A stretch of DNA of 64,000 bases from Ricordea florida. Its lineage: Eukaryota > Cnidaria > Anthozoa > Corallimorpharia > Ricordeidae. Of this stretch, positions 1 to 13,209 are shown in pieces. A program made the translations under genes and the position numbers. The notes below the pieces were generated by a model that saw nothing but the letters and a program-made list of their open reading frames with translations, was not told where the DNA came from and made no database searches. The stretch's first letter is position 1; each line of letters begins with the position of its first letter. The stretch covers positions 12,146,078 through 12,210,077 of the forward strand of contig OX453279.1 in NCBI GenBank assembly GCA_949710005.1, given 5' to 3'.

Positions 1-253
1 CACTGCCAAATCTAGAAAAATCCACGTAAAAAAGAAAATATTAGGGAATGATTGCAATTAAAAGTTCTGTTAATCGTTCTTGGTCTTGGCATTGTGATCA
101 CACAATGAAATCAAACAAAACGCTGAAAAGTCACTGAACAATACTTACTCCTCAACATAAACGTAACCAAATAATAGCACCCGAAAAACCAAGAACTGAA
201 ACAACCTATAAACTGAATTCTGATAGGGAAACAGATCAGCGACCTTTACTTAC

Positions 254-3200
254 CCGGAATGACATTTCGAGATTCTCGCCGCCCCACACTTCCATTCCTT
301 CGTCATATGAACCAGATTCAAAAAAGTAATCACGATCGATAGAAAAGAGACCTCCAGCCATTGTCGGGGTTCTGTTAAAGTTAAAGCGATAATTCAAGAA
401 ACCTTGTTTAACCAGATTGTACCTCTGAGCCTGATAAGTTATAAGTCTCCCAGCTAAGACCAGACCGTAGCGTTGTTATTCCTCGACAACACGCAACTGA
501 ATGACACAATATTCACTGCGCATTAAATTTTCTGATTTAAAACTGAGGAAGAAAAAGGGAAATAAAAAATGTCTTTGTTTTGCTTCTTCCCGCTCAAGAG
601 GCAAGAAACCTTCAACTTCAGGTTGTTATCATAATAATGAGTTATGATAGAACGTATCAACACCATCGGTTGTAGCTAAATACATTGTGTTAAGGTTAGA
701 TCAATCCGGCTATACTAGTAACTGTTCTATGGGTGAAGGGTGCGTTTGCCCTAGAACGTGTAAATGTGAGGGAAAACAGATGATATTGGCAAAGGCGACA
801 GCGATGCCAAGATTGGGAAGAATTGGGGTTCAATAATAGAGGTAGTATCTGTTTTAAGCGATCAATGACACCACTCTTAGTTTTGCAATCAAGAATATGT
901 CTCAGTAAGTCACAATTCATCAACAGCAAGTACGAAACTTGTTAGTAATCAACTGATGAAGTAAAACGCTGCAGCCTTAGTTGTTGATCATAACAGAAAA
1001 CTAAGGGCTAATGAGGGAATCCTTAAATAAGGTACGTCTCCAATAAAGTCGACATCAAACTGAAATTGCTGCTTACCCCCAACCTAACGCCTTTAGTTTT
1101 CCGCTCTCGTATATTTCTAAGAGTCTTGTAAGTAGAAAAACTCTCCCAAAAATAGTTCCCCAAAATAATTTTCGGGAATAACGTCGTTAACATGTTCTCA
1201 CCTGATTGGTTCAGCGGGATCATGACTTTGAGATCGACGGCTAAGTGGTAAAGAGTGCCAACTGAATTGCATGTCCCAGGTGAAACCACCGACAATGTTA
1301 GCTGGCGTTCCCGAATACGAGAAGTCTGTAGAACTAATGATGTCGATAACTGGCACGGCAACAATGGTGCGATCATACCGGATTCTTTCCAACAGTGGCT
1401 CCAACCAGTTTACATTCGCTTCACAATGAGCGTCCAAAAATGTCACCACCTTACCCTGAGATGCATTGGCTCCCAGAAGACGCGCCCGTATGAGGCCTTC
1501 CCGCTTTTTGGTTCGGATTACACGAACCTTGTCCAACTTTGCTAAGTAGTCATCTAATGGTTTCTTTAGGTGATCTGGAAAACGTCCAAAAAAGTAATTC
1601 CATTAATGTCATTCACTCCCCCCCCCCCCCCCCCAGAGCTCAGTTAACAGGATAGCCCATACAGTATTTACATTGTATTATTTTCTTAAAAGCTAATTAA
1701 TCAAATTGGGGGCCATTAACGTAAAAGTGGAGATACTGTCGATTCAAGGGAAATATGCCAAACCAGCTTTAAATCAGCCTTGAAAATTAAACGGATATGT
1801 AAGCGTTTGGAAGCAGAAACCATTCTTTCTTTTGCTTTGATCAAAAACATTACGTGACTAGAATAATTTCGTTATTTTTATTGTATGGTGCTGCAGTAAG
1901 AAAAATTACATGATCTTGTGACAAAATATTTTTTGATGTCGTATTCACCTATGGTGACTCAGCACATTTGAGCAGGGTTGGCGCAGTGGTGAGAGCGCTC
2001 GCCTTCCACCAATGTGTCCCGGGTTCGATTCCCGGCCCCGGCGTCATATGTGGACTGAGTTTGTTGGTTCTCTGCTCTGCTCCGAGAGGTTTTTCTCCGG
2101 GTACTCCGGTTTTCCCCTCTCCACAAAAACCAACATTTGATTTGATTTGATTTGATTTGTGCTTTACAGTGTCCCCAATTAGTACGTCAGTGCTAGATAC
2201 AGTTGACACTCAAATAAAGTTATTAAAATTTGCCTGCCTATTTAGACTAAGAAATAATTCCTCCATTTGTTCCTTACACATTATTCTGTGACGGAAATCA
2301 GAACTTGAATTCCAATCTAATGCAATCTCAATAATTTGTTTTTGTAATTTCAGTTATCTGGGACCACTCCATCAGACTCGACAAGACAGTTACTGTATTT
2401 GGATAACGTCGATAAAGGTTATTCACAAAGAATGCAACAATAATAATAATTAATATTAATAATAATAATAATAATAATAGTAATAATAATCGTTAAACAG
2501 GGAGCTCATTTCACAAAAGTGATATTGTAGAAGGCCCTGTAAAAGCGACAAGCTATGGGTTCAAAAAGCTATAAAAGCACTGAACGCAATACCTAACATT
2601 CCAGAAAAACAATACGTTTTTGGCATCTTGTTCTCTCAGGTGGGAAAAATGAAAAGTGACGACTAAGGGACGGGCCATTAGAAAAGTGATGGGGGGGGGG
2701 GGGTGGGGAAAAAACAAAAAAAATTCATGCAAGGGAAAATGCCAAGAAAAAAAATTCATGCAAGGAAGAAAGTAAAAAAAAATTCATGCAGAAGGAAGGT
2801 CCAATTGTGACTTTTTCACACGTAGTAAAAAAAATTCGAGCAGAGGGGTTCACCTGAAAAAAAAAAAATTCCTGCACAAGCAGTGAGCGAAAAAAAAAAT
2901 TCGTGCAAGCTGAAAATTCCCAACCCCCTTATCACTTTTCTAATGGTCCGTCCCTAAAAATACCTAGTCATATAAAAGATCTTTTGCCGGCTGACTTGTT
3001 TATTATGCCATATCCCAAAAGACAAATTAACTTGGATCGTAACCGATTAAAATGATCCAACACGCCACTCACAGCTGCACTCGCCTTAGTGCGTTTTCGA
3101 TGTTGTAAAATAAATGACCTTGTTGTTTTACTCCAACACCAGGCAATAAATTACTAATTTTATTTACTATGATGAACGACAACTTCCTGTCTATAAGTCC

Positions 3201-6200
3201 AGGTGGGGGCGCATCTACTCAGACGGAAAACGGAAGGCTAAATTTGAAGAGGTGCGAGCTGCTCATGAACACTTAAGACTGGTTTTCATTAGCGACGGAG
3301 TCGGAGTCGGGGTCGGAGTCGGAGTCGTATTTGGAGTCGTAAGAGCGCTTATGACCCGGTGAAAGTTGAAAATCGGGGTCGTAAGCGGAGTCATAAGCTC
3401 GACGGAACCGGAGTCGGAAGAATCAGAACGGCTCCATTTTCTTCCGATTCCGCTCATGACTTCGAAGCTTATGATGAAGAGAAAACTTTATCGGAGTCGC
3501 AAGCAGAAGCGGAAGGACAAACCAATCGTAAGGCCTGAATTCTAACATTGTGACTGATTTATTCTTACGCTTCTCAGGCTTCCGACTTCAGCTCCAACAA
3601 TCTAGTTTTCATTAGATCGTAAACGACGGAGTCGTAAACAGAATCGATATTTTTCTTCTAATTCTGTCGATTTGATTTTTACTAGATCGTATCGCTCTAC
3701 GCTTCTGACTCCGACTCCGACTCCGACTCTGACTCCGTCGATAGTGAAAACCAGCCTTTACACAGACATGAAACTGAAATAACATACCGAATGTGCTGAA
3801 GTCATCAATGAGTATAATTTCGTGCAGAAGAGCAGGTGGTGACCTGATTAAAACAGTGTGTACAGTTCGCAGGAGGGTAGACCAAGCCTCATTATGAAAA
3901 CAAATCACCACACTGGTTGTTGGCAAATCCGCTGGGTACAACTTCCGGTCACACCTGACAGCAAATCAAAAGTGAAAACTGGGATTTAGCACAGCGCATG
4001 CACCAGTTTAGTATCCCTCTGAACGATACTCTATTTTTCAAGCAAGAAAGTAGAGAACATTGTTGATTTGCTAAGGAGAGAAAGCTTAGACAGACACCAA
4101 AAAGAGCAAATACAAACCATATTTAGAGCTTAAGGAGGAGATTGAAAATTTCTCTGCGCTCACTCATTTTTCAACATGAGAAGAGGGATTTCGTATCTCT
4201 AAGCGACCACGTAATTTTCTTTTACTTATACAAAGTTTTGTGGCATGCCAAGTACTGACTGATAGCAAATTGTTCCACTTAAACGCAACCCCGCCAGTGA
4301 TATCATACATTGGTTACATCATTCATCAACACATGCCCATTTTTAACTCGTGGATACGCGAAGCGTATTTGCGAGTTTTTGTGGGGACTCCGATATGCAA
4401 ATTGTCACTCACGCACTCACTCACTCACTCGCTCACTCACTCACTCACTCACTCCAGTGTAGACACACTTCGTAATTAGTCGGATAGAACTCGGGGGCAC
4501 CGATATGAAGACGACAATTGTCGTGACCGAAGTCACGGAAGTCTGTTGATGAAAGTTCACGCTGAAAGTGTATCGTACCGTTGCCAGAGTTTGTAATGAT
4601 TTTGTAGCTTAAGAGGACGATTAGCGAGGCCCTGTTAGGGGTAAATTTCGACAAGCAACATGGCCTTGAAACGGCGACATAAAGGACCTGAAATGGCGAC
4701 GAACGACGAGCCGCTCACGGGAAATTACGACAGCGACCTTCGACCTTCCGAAATTGCGAAGTGAAAAGGTTTGAAACTCAGACGCGCGACATAAAGAACC
4801 TCACTAACAGGGCCTCATTAGCGGTCTTACTAAAATCAAAAGGAGTTTAAATGTTTCCAGTTAGGACAATGACCAACTTGGAGACTGAATTTCATGAGCC
4901 TTTTACTCGGCCAGGCGCTAAACGTGAACAGATGATAACTATTCGCTTTTCCGACATCGACCGCCATCGACCGCCCCCAAGATTACAAGCAGTATATGAA
5001 TTTCAGTTGGCTCGAAAGTGATCTGAAGATGAGAAAATCCCTTGCTAATGTAGTAAGCTTTGGTGAGAACTCATAGAGCGAAATTAGCACTTGAATGAGA
5101 ACTTATATGAGCGAAATGAGTACTCGTTATTGAACGAAACTACTACTGAAAACAGAATAAATTGACGAATCCATGATGTGAAACCGAAGAACTTCTGTGG
5201 CCAACCTGGATAAGAAACATCGCATGTAGGACTTTTCTACTGATTTAAGTGTTAGTACTAACAGGAATGGAGTTGTAGAAGTATTGGGACGGCCAAGAAG
5301 TATGTCAACATTTACTTGTAAATATGGAGGCGGCTGCCGTGACGGAGAACCACGAAGGTTACAATGTAAGAAAGTCATTGAAGGGTTCGAAAAGAGTAAG
5401 TCATGTAGAAAATGTATTAAGTGTTATATTATATACAATACACCACAAGCCGTTACAATGAAAAGTTTTCTGTCTATTGATTTCCGAATTTACCTTGAAG
5501 TGAACTAGATTGTGTTGAAGTAGACATGTTGGAAAAATAGGCTTACCTGTTTTGCTTACTGTTGTGTGACTCATATTTACATTGTAAAAACAAGAAGTTA
5601 TAAGGATAAAAACAAATATGTATTGCTGTATTAATGATGGCAAGTGTGATTTTTTTTAAGTGCAACGCTGAATATATATACCACTGATAACCTAAAATGA
5701 GATGGTAATGTAAATAAACTAATTCAACTTGATAAAGGATTGAGAGTCTTAAGGATTTTAAGATCATCACTAACATACTTTGCAAAAATGCAAGAAAGAC
5801 TTGTTTGGTATGATTCGTCAGCTGGGCTATCCTACATGGTTTTGTTCATTATCAGCTGCAGAATCAAGGTGGATATTTCTGTTGAATACATTGAATAGAC
5901 TTGTAGACAACAAAAACTATAATGATGATAAAATTGACATTGTCATGGCAACAAAATTCAGACCTTATTCAGAAGGACCCTGTTACATGTGTTAGAAACT
6001 TCGAACTCACAGACAGTGAGCAGCAGGATACCAGAACTACATTTGGTTTCGGTGCCATTTAATCCTGTACCCTTATGTTAAGTTATCAAATTTTTTAACA
6101 ACTGTATGCTTGCCACCTGCCTTATAACTGATGCCTAGTGTAGTCAAATGATTGGCGTCTTGTACTCACTGTATGTTTATTTCAAAAAGCTACTCAGCTC

Positions 6201-9200
6201 CCTGGTCACTTTTATGTTGTGATTATAGATTATTAAAATTATCTTCAAGTTCATTCAATCACAACTCTGAAAAAACACCTCGGTAATTTTTAAATTATTT
6301 CTTTTTTTCTCTGTTTTGTAAACATATCCACGAGTTCACCATAGTCCTACTTTGATTTAACTCGTGGATACGCGAAGCGTATTTGCGAGTTTTTGTGGGG
6401 ACTCCGATATGCAAATTGTCACTCACTCACTCACTCACTCACTCACTCCAGTGTAGACATCTTCGTAATTAGTCGGATAGAACTCGGGGGCACCGATATG
6501 AAGACGACAATTGTCGTGACCGAAGTCACGGAAGTCTGTTGATGAAAGTTTACGCTGAAAGTGTATCGTACCGTTGCCAGAGTTTGTAATGATTTTGTAG
6601 CTTAAGAGGACGATTAGCGAGGCCCTGTTAGGGGTAAATTTCGACAAGCAACATGGCCTTGAAACGGCGACATAAAGGACCTGAAATGGCGACGAACGAC
6701 GAGCCGCTCACGGGAAATTACGACAGCGACCTTCGACCTTCCGAAATTGCGACGTGATAAATGGTTTGAAACTCAGACGCGCGACATAAAGAACCTCACT
6801 AACAGGGCCTCATTAGCGGTCTTACTAAAATCAAAAGGAGTTTAAATGTTTCCAGTTAGGACAATAACCAACTTGGAGACTGAATTTCATGAGCCTTTTA
6901 CTCGGCCAGGCGCTAAACGTGAACAGATGATAACTATTCGCTTTTCCGACATCGACCGCCATCGACCGCCCCCAAGATTACAAGCAGTATATGAATTTCA
7001 GTTGGCTCGAAAGTGATCTGAAGATGAGAAAATCTTTTGCTAATGTAGTAAGCTTTGATGAGAACTCATAGAGCGAAATTAGCACTTGAATGAGAACTTA
7101 TATGAGCGAAATGAGTACTCGTTATTGAACGAAACTACTACTGAAAACAGAATAAATTGACGAATCCATGATGTGAAACTGAAGAACTTCTGTGGCCAAC
7201 CTGGATAAGAAACATCGCATGGAGGACGTTTCTACTGATTTAAGTGTTAGTACGAACAGGAATGGAGTTGGAGAAGTATTGGGACGGTCAAGAAGTATGT
7301 CAACGCTTACCATTTAATATGGAGGCGCATGCCATGGCGGAGAACCATGAAGATTACAATGTAAGAAAGTCATTAAAGGGTTCGAAAAGAGTAAGTCATG
7401 TAGAAAATGTATTAAGCGTTATATTATATACAATACACCACAAGCCGTTACAATGAAAAGTTTTCTGTCTATTGATTTCCGAATTTACCTTGAAGTGAAC
7501 TAGATTGTGTTGAAGTAGACATGTTGGAAAAATAGGCTTACCTGTTTTGCTTGCTGTTGTGTGACTCATCATATTTACATTGTAAAAACAAGAAGTTATA
7601 AGGATAAAAACAAATATGTATTGCTGTATTAATGATGGAAAGTGTGATTTTTTTTAAGTGCAACGCTGAATATATATACCACTGATAACCTAAAATGAGA
7701 TGGTAATGTAAATAAACTAATTCAACTTGATAAAGGATTGAGAGTCTTAAGGATTTTAAGATCATCACTAACATACTTTGCAAAAATGCAAGAAAGACTT
7801 GTTTGGTATGATTCGTCAGCTGGGCTGTCCTACATGGTTTTGTTCATTATCAGCTACAGAATCAAGGTGGATATTTCTGTTGAATACATTGAATAGACTT
7901 GTAGACAACAAAAACTATAATGATGATAAAATTGACAATGTCATGGCAACAAAATTCAGACCTTATTCAGAAGGACCCTGTTACATGTGTTAGAAACTTC
8001 GAACTCACAGACAGTGAGCAGCAGGATACCAGAACTACATTTGGTTTCGGTGCCATTTAATCCTGTACCCTTATGTTAAGTTATCAAATTTTTTAACAAC
8101 TGTATGCTTGCCACCTGCCTTATAACTGATGCCTAGTGTAGTCAAATGATTGGCGTCATGTACTCACTGTATGTTTATTTCAAAAAGCTACTCAGCTCCC
8201 TGGTCACTTTTATGTTGTGATTATAGATTATTAAAATTATCTTCAAGTTCATTCAATCACAACTCTGAAAAAACACCTCGGTAATTTTTAAATTATTTCT
8301 TTTTTCTCTGTTTTGTAAACATATCCACGAGTTCACCATAGTCCTACTTTGATATTTATTTGTTACCAGCCGGTAGATCGTCACTAGTACACCACACATA
8401 CACAGGTAACACACCACTACATACGGCTAACATACGACTACATATGAGTACATAAGGGTTACATACGAATAGATACGAACGGCCCGCAGTTTTTGGAACT
8501 AAATACAAGGGGGCTTTCTAAAAATGTACAAATAGTGACATTCCATTCACGCGTGTTTGTTTCTGATTCTGCTTACGAGGAGCACAAACATCAGCTTATT
8601 TTGCTTCACATTGTTCCTTGAAATATGTGAAAGAAAGGGAAAAGGTGAGGAATATATAGACCACTTCATAGAAAGTGCGCTGTACGGATTTTTATTCACG
8701 AGTCAAAGCGTGTAAATCAGTTTTCTTTTTGACGCAAGCTTTATAAATAATGTTCGCGGAATAGCGAAACTCAAGAATCGAGATTTAAAAAGTTACGAAA
8801 TGCTCAATATCTGTCTTGAGGAGAAAAATTTTTTCAGGGGTTAAAAAACCTCCTCATTCAGAGTAACGCTAAATACAAAATACAAAAGTACAGAGACGAA
8901 AACACTTCACATTTATTCAAAGTTGTAATTCGCTGTGCGTAGACTCTTGTTTATCGAGATATTAAATGTTCCCTGAACGTGAATGTTTGCACCTCGAAGT
9001 AGGGACTTTTTAAAATACTTGTTGAGGAGGTTCTTGGTATTCTAATAAGCTGACACCTTCTCCGTCTCAGTGTTCTCTTTCTTCAATTGTCAGCGATTTC
9101 CTAGTTGAAGTGGTACTACTGCTCAATATGTTGCAGATATTCCTCTGTAGCTTCTCTGAAAGGGAACTGTAATTATTGAGGCTCTGAACATTTCTGTGGC

Positions 9201-12200
9201 TAGAGATTTGAATGTGAGTAGGAGGAGCCTCTTAGTCGTTTAACTTTTGTATCATTCGCTTTCTTTCGTTGTGGTTCATGAGGTTTTCTGCATTTAAACC
9301 CGCTTTTGGTATTCATGGTACCATGGTATTCATGGTACCATGGTATTCATTGTACCATGGTATTCATGAGTGAATTCAACTTGTTGACTCCCATTGGTGC
9401 TGTATTGAACCAGGGCTTTGAAGAGTTTGCCATCTTGGTGAAGTTGACCGCTAAATAAAACGGGTTGTCCTCTGCCGGAAATCATTTGTTCCGGTCTTTT
9501 AGAAGCATAAAGATGGAAGGCTTGCACGGAATCATCGTCACTCTCTGGGACAGAAAACATTTTCGGCTTAACCGTGCGAGTGTCTTTTGCTTCTCCATAA
9601 AATCCTCTAAAGTTGATTCAGGTGGAACAAGACGTGCCGAAGGCATCATTGTTTTGCGAATAATTGTTTTGGCACTTTGCCTCACACCACCCCCTCTGCA
9701 ATACAATTACCTTGGTCGTGCGAATTTCGTATTAAAATTCGTAAACAGACGACGTTAAACAGACGCTGCAATTCGCCCCCGGTCCCAGCAACGATGCCGA
9801 GTTGTGATTTGTCAACTCAGCTGATCTCACAGGAGATTTAAGTTGTCACTGCGGACAAAGTTGGGAGATTTGTCCCTGAATATATTCCCTTCGTTGGTTA
9901 TTGAGTATTGATAAGATGAATGCAGATTATTTCAAGTTGCTGAGCTGTGGAGTTCAAAAGTACGAGTTTCTGACCATGTCTTCAGTAGGTGATCAGGCAA
10001 CAAAACAAACAGTGCATTAACTTGTGTATCAAGTCTATCAAATGTTATTGTTATTTTGGTACAATATACTACTAGTATATTGTCGTATGTTACCCCTATG
10101 TAGTCGTATGTAACAAGTACATACTCGCAGTCACCAGTCTGGAATTCTTGTCCCGATCCCACTTGGTATACCTCTTAATGTAATGTAACAAGACGATCTA
10201 AGATCGTAAGTCGGACAACAGGTAGACGTGCTGTTATGAGTGTTGACCACTTATGGTGCGAAGTGGTCCAAAAAAGAAATGCTAAGGGTACCAAGGTCCT
10301 GGTTTCCAACGTGGCATCTTTGCTGTCGTTTCCTCGAGTTTCATCGCGAGGCACCTTCTCGGTCACTCTGTCCACATTTTCTGTTCACTGGTAACTCGTT
10401 TGATTTCTGGTTTGATTCTAGTGAGACATTCGCTAAATCATTTGATTCTTTCAGTTCGCGAAACGACCAGTTTCGAAATATACGCACATTACACACGCCA
10501 TCTTTTAGAGTGGGTCTACCGCGAACGGTGTGTGGGTCTGTATGTTTGAGCGTAGAAAAGATGACACCATTTGTTTTCAACATATTCGCCATCGACTTCG
10601 ACATCGTAGAAAGAAGTATTGTGGGGATAGTTTCTAAAGAAACTGGTGCGGCGTCGGTGGGAAATCGTCCGACGAAGGGCTAACGCTCGAAACGTCAGCA
10701 CCTCCCTTTTACCTTACGGTGGTATAACTTACTTAATCAACTCGTTTGATTTACCCAATTTCTTCTATCGTAGAAAGAAGGTTGCGCCCGTATTACGTGT
10801 CTGCGGTATTCCCCATTGCACGTGACTGCGATTTGCGATGAAACTCGAGTGTAAACCTATAGGTTGCCCGATTAATAAAAGCTAATTTACACTAATCCAA
10901 ATATAAGCGTCAAGAGCTTGTTATTGTGTAAAACCTGATTAGCTCTTTCAGCTCTGATAAGCTTTTCGCGGAAGGATATTGGCTTAGTCCATTTATATGG
11001 TTCAAAACGGTTGAGACCATAGAATGGACTTCCAAGGTAAAAGCAGATCTAACCCAGTGAATCTCCTTCGTGAATCGCTTGAAGCAGTTTGGTAAGCTCC
11101 TCTGAGCTCCTCACGGGTCAGTAAAAAAACTGGCTCAAAGACTCTGAACCAGTTTCGTTTGATGTAACAGCAAACGAAACTTAATCATTAACCTTCTGTT
11201 TGTACGACCAAAAAGCCTCGGACAGGTGTACATTGGTCACTAGGCGTGCTGGGAGGAACGTAAAAAGTCATTTCACTTTTGATGTACACATGAATGACAC
11301 TCAACATAACGCACTGCTTGTTAACAGAGGTGGTGCTACATGTAAATCGTGACGGTTTAAAAAAATGACATATGGTAAACAAAAATAGCAACGACAAAGA
11401 AAACTGAAAATCTTCAACGCTTAGGCTTTCGGAAAATATTGAAATCGGGTCACTCAAGTGCTCTGTTAGTTAGAGAAGAAAGACGACTGGATGTGGTGAA
11501 CACAAAAAGGAATTGGAAGACAAAAAATACGAAAAAGAAAAAGAAAACGGGATTTTGGTGTGTCCTTTATAATACTAAATCAATTCATCATGAGTAGTTC
11601 ACTGATAACAATTTGTGCAATTGCTATACTGACTTACCCCGGACTCCTTGTGTCAGGAATGGAACGCTCGAGTGATATTTTGTTACTGACGTACTCATTG
11701 AAAGCGTATTTGTCATATCCATCTTTTTCCCTCTTCTTTTCTTTAGCCGGCACCAGCACTGCCAAACCACGTTCTCCCGGGCCGTTAGGGTCTCGAGTTT
11801 TAATACTCTTGGGATTTCTCGTGATAATTTCAGCAATATTTGAGTTCTGATAACCAATCCTCGCAGAAAGATTGGAAGCGTTCGTGGCTGTTTGTTTGTG
11901 TGAAATTTGTTTGTTCCTGACTAGCCGTGGCTTTTTCCTTTGAATTTCCTGTCTTGGCCTTTTGATTGATCGCTGCTTATCTACAGAGTTTCTTCTTTTG
12001 CTAGCAATTAGTCTATTTTCTAGCTCGTGTGCGTCTGTCTTGGTTGCTGTGAACTGCATTGGGTCCTCAATTATATTTCGTCTATTATCAGTATCAAATT
12101 CCGCTCGGCTACCTACGACTTTTGAAATTCCACGTGGCAATAACTCATGTTCTTTATTATCAGGCAATTTTCGATCAAATTCGGAGTTCGCATATTTGTT

Positions 12201-12362
12201 GTTTTTTCCTCCATACTGCTTGGACGCCTCGGCATCATTCAAAGCAATATTGCCGTGATAAGAAACTAATATTACCGTATTTAACACGAACCAGAATATG
12301 GATGTTAGCAGGGCTACAACTATCACTTGCCTTGGTTTCTGAAAAGGGCAATAAAAAGACAT
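254..12362 (-). CDS. GALNT-like: Polypeptide N-acetylgalactosaminyltransferase, first gene (partial, C-terminus outside window)
   Basis: Starts mucin-type O-glycosylation by moving GalNAc from UDP-GalNAc to Ser/Thr in the Golgi. Four coding exons are visible: 12362-11638, 3954-3788, 1574-1202 and 371-254. All junctions have AG/GT sites and keep phase (2, 1, 2, 0). Exon 1 gives a short cytosolic tail, a signal anchor (residues ~12-35), a long basic stem and the motif [19 protein letters not shown]. Exon 2 carries [19 protein letters not shown]. Exon 3 carries [13 protein letters not shown] and the metal/UDP-binding FLDAHCE (DxH). Exon 4 carries TMAGGLFSI and [14 protein letters not shown]. The rest of the catalytic domain and the ricin-type lectin domain lie left of the window. 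The stretch [14 protein letters not shown] recalls the GALNT11 group, but I do not assign a paralogue. Intron 1 is 7.7 kb and full of transposons. Confidence 0.9.
1972..2225 (+). mobile_element. tRNA-derived SINE, family 1, copy 1
   Basis: A tRNA-like head has A box GGCGCAGTGGTGAGAGCGC and B box GGTTCGATTCC. The body contains GAGAGGTTTTTCTCCGGGTACTCCGG; there is a TTTGA tandem tail and an AATAAAGTTATT end. Close copies lie at 30045 and 44814, all in the same orientation. It is not a functional tRNA because the acceptor and anticodon arms do not close. Confidence 0.8.
2666..2955. mobile_element. MITE with AT-rich tandem core
   Basis: Inverted ends AGGGACGGGCCATTAGAAAA and its near-inverse at 2930-2955. 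The interior is a degenerate ~30-bp tandem of A-run plus TTCATGCA, plus a G14 tract. No coding capacity. Confidence 0.7.
3277..3757. mobile_element. GTCGGA-rich fold-back MITE next to a GALNT exon
   Basis: Ends GACTGGTTTTCATTAGCGAC and its inverse (GACTCCGTCGATAGTGAAAACCAGC). The arms are built of GTCGGA hexamer repeats. Flanks TTAA/TTTA may be a 4-bp duplication. The right end lies 30 bp from the donor of GALNT exon 2. Confidence 0.65.
4345..6358 (+). mobile_element. Helitron-like unit 1 of a head-to-tail pair
   Basis: About 2.0 kb, nearly identical to the next unit. It opens with a 31-nt hairpin (ACTCGTGGATACGC-GAA-GCGTATTTGCGAGT) and ends near ATCCACGAGTT (6326-6336), the exact inverse of its first 11 bases, followed by a 22-bp tail. 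A (CTCA)n array follows the hairpin (4408-4452). Around 5750-6020 a broken frame encodes [18 protein letters not shown] and then [11 protein letters not shown] in another frame. These are landmarks of the Helitron helicase-like N-terminal (Rep) domain. No complete Rep or PIF1 helicase is present, so the unit is non-autonomous. Short asymmetric terminal inverted repeats suggest the Helitron2/Helentron type. Confidence 0.7.
6359..8353 (+). mobile_element. Helitron-like unit 2 of a head-to-tail pair
   Basis: Second copy with the same opening hairpin, CTCA array (6419-6449), Rep-domain remnant (frame at 7778-7993) and 11-bp terminal inverse (8323-8333). It differs from unit 1 by scattered substitutions and small indels. 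The same 20-bp tail (CACCATAGTCCTACTTTGAT) closes both units, so the duplication joins unit to unit without intervening host sequence. Both units lie in intron 1 of the first GALNT gene. Confidence 0.7.
9330..9640 (-). pseudogene. Transposon-gene remnant, possibly Crypton-like
   Basis: The minus-strand frame reads ...[20 protein letters not shown] followed by QPVLF, resembling the KRPEEM-type motif of the DUF3504 (Crypton-derived) domain. It starts after a stop and ends at [16 protein letters not shown]. No catalytic residues are visible and the match is short. Confidence 0.3.
10500..10760 (+). mobile_element. 3' end of a retroelement with degenerate hammerhead-like motif
   Basis: Contains GACGAAGGGCTAACGCTCGAAACGTC followed by a conserved tail to TTAATCAACTCGTTTGATTT. 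Related tails occur at 43085-43180 (minus) and 50670-50760. The motif keeps the stem II hairpin and GAAAC but has C in place of the core U4. Confidence 0.45.
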
Positions 12363-13007
12363 AATATCCAGTATTTAAATAAATTGCTTAATAGTACCAG
12401 CGTAAACTCACAGCTACGGCCTTTAGTTTCGTTGTCGAGTAGAAGTATCGTGGCTGTGATGTGCATACCGCCGCGGAGAACTAGCCATAACCTCGTCACC
12501 ACACGCTCATTTGCATTACTCAGTGTTTCTCGAGTCTCTCATACTTTTTACAACGTAAAATCACACTGGAAAATCAACCTATCTGGAGATATTTTCCACC
12601 ACGGACAAAATCCCCTGACGACAAACTCTGCTTCAGCATATTGACTTTTGGACGTGTTGAGTTTCCCAGAGCACGCGTATTAAATGACATGTATTGTTTT
12701 AAAGAACCATTAACAAGCTTTTTACAGACCATCCCTTCTCAAGTTTAGTCAGCTGGACGCAGGACTTTTGTTCCGGTGTCTACATTCATCCGGAAAAGGT
12801 AAACACTTTCGAGCAGCAATTACCCCAGATTTGCATACAAGGGATTTCATTGGGTTTTTCTGTGATTTTCGCCTCGTGAAACATAAATCGCAGTGCAATT
12901 ACGATCGAGTTTTCCAAAACTCGATGTTTGAACAAACAAAACTCCCCAAGCCGGCTAATATTGACTGTTAATATTTTAATTTCCTTTGTACAACTCAGCT
13001 CTTAAAT

Positions 13008-13209
13008 TACCCTGCTAGCAGAGGTTTCTTTCTGGCAAGTCTTTTAGCATGTTCGAAGTCGTTCGCGTCTCTTGTATTTCGCGTAGTCGGTTTGTTTACT
13101 TCCCTTCTCTCGGGGAAGTAAACAAGCCGACTACGCGAAATACAAGAGACGCGAACGACTTCGAACATGCCAAAAGACTTACCAGAAAGAAACCTCTGCT
13201 AGCAGGGTA
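13008..13209. mobile_element. Near-perfect 202-bp palindromic MITE
   Basis: Two ~95-bp arms (TACCCTGCTAGCAGAGG...) are almost exact inverses around a short centre with TTCTCTCGGGGAAG. No ORF. It lies between the two GALNT genes. Confidence 0.8.

Noticed and set aside
3263..3457. Thr/Pro-repeat frame
   Set aside because: Encoded by GTCGGA repeats in a MITE arm.
10240..10683. 147-residue plus-strand frame
   Set aside because: No recognisable domain; its 3' part is the retroelement tail. Overlapping frames on the other strand are equally long.
11560..11850. Plus-strand 96-residue hydrophobic frame
   Set aside because: Antisense to GALNT exon 1, whose coding sense, splice donor and family motifs are unambiguous.
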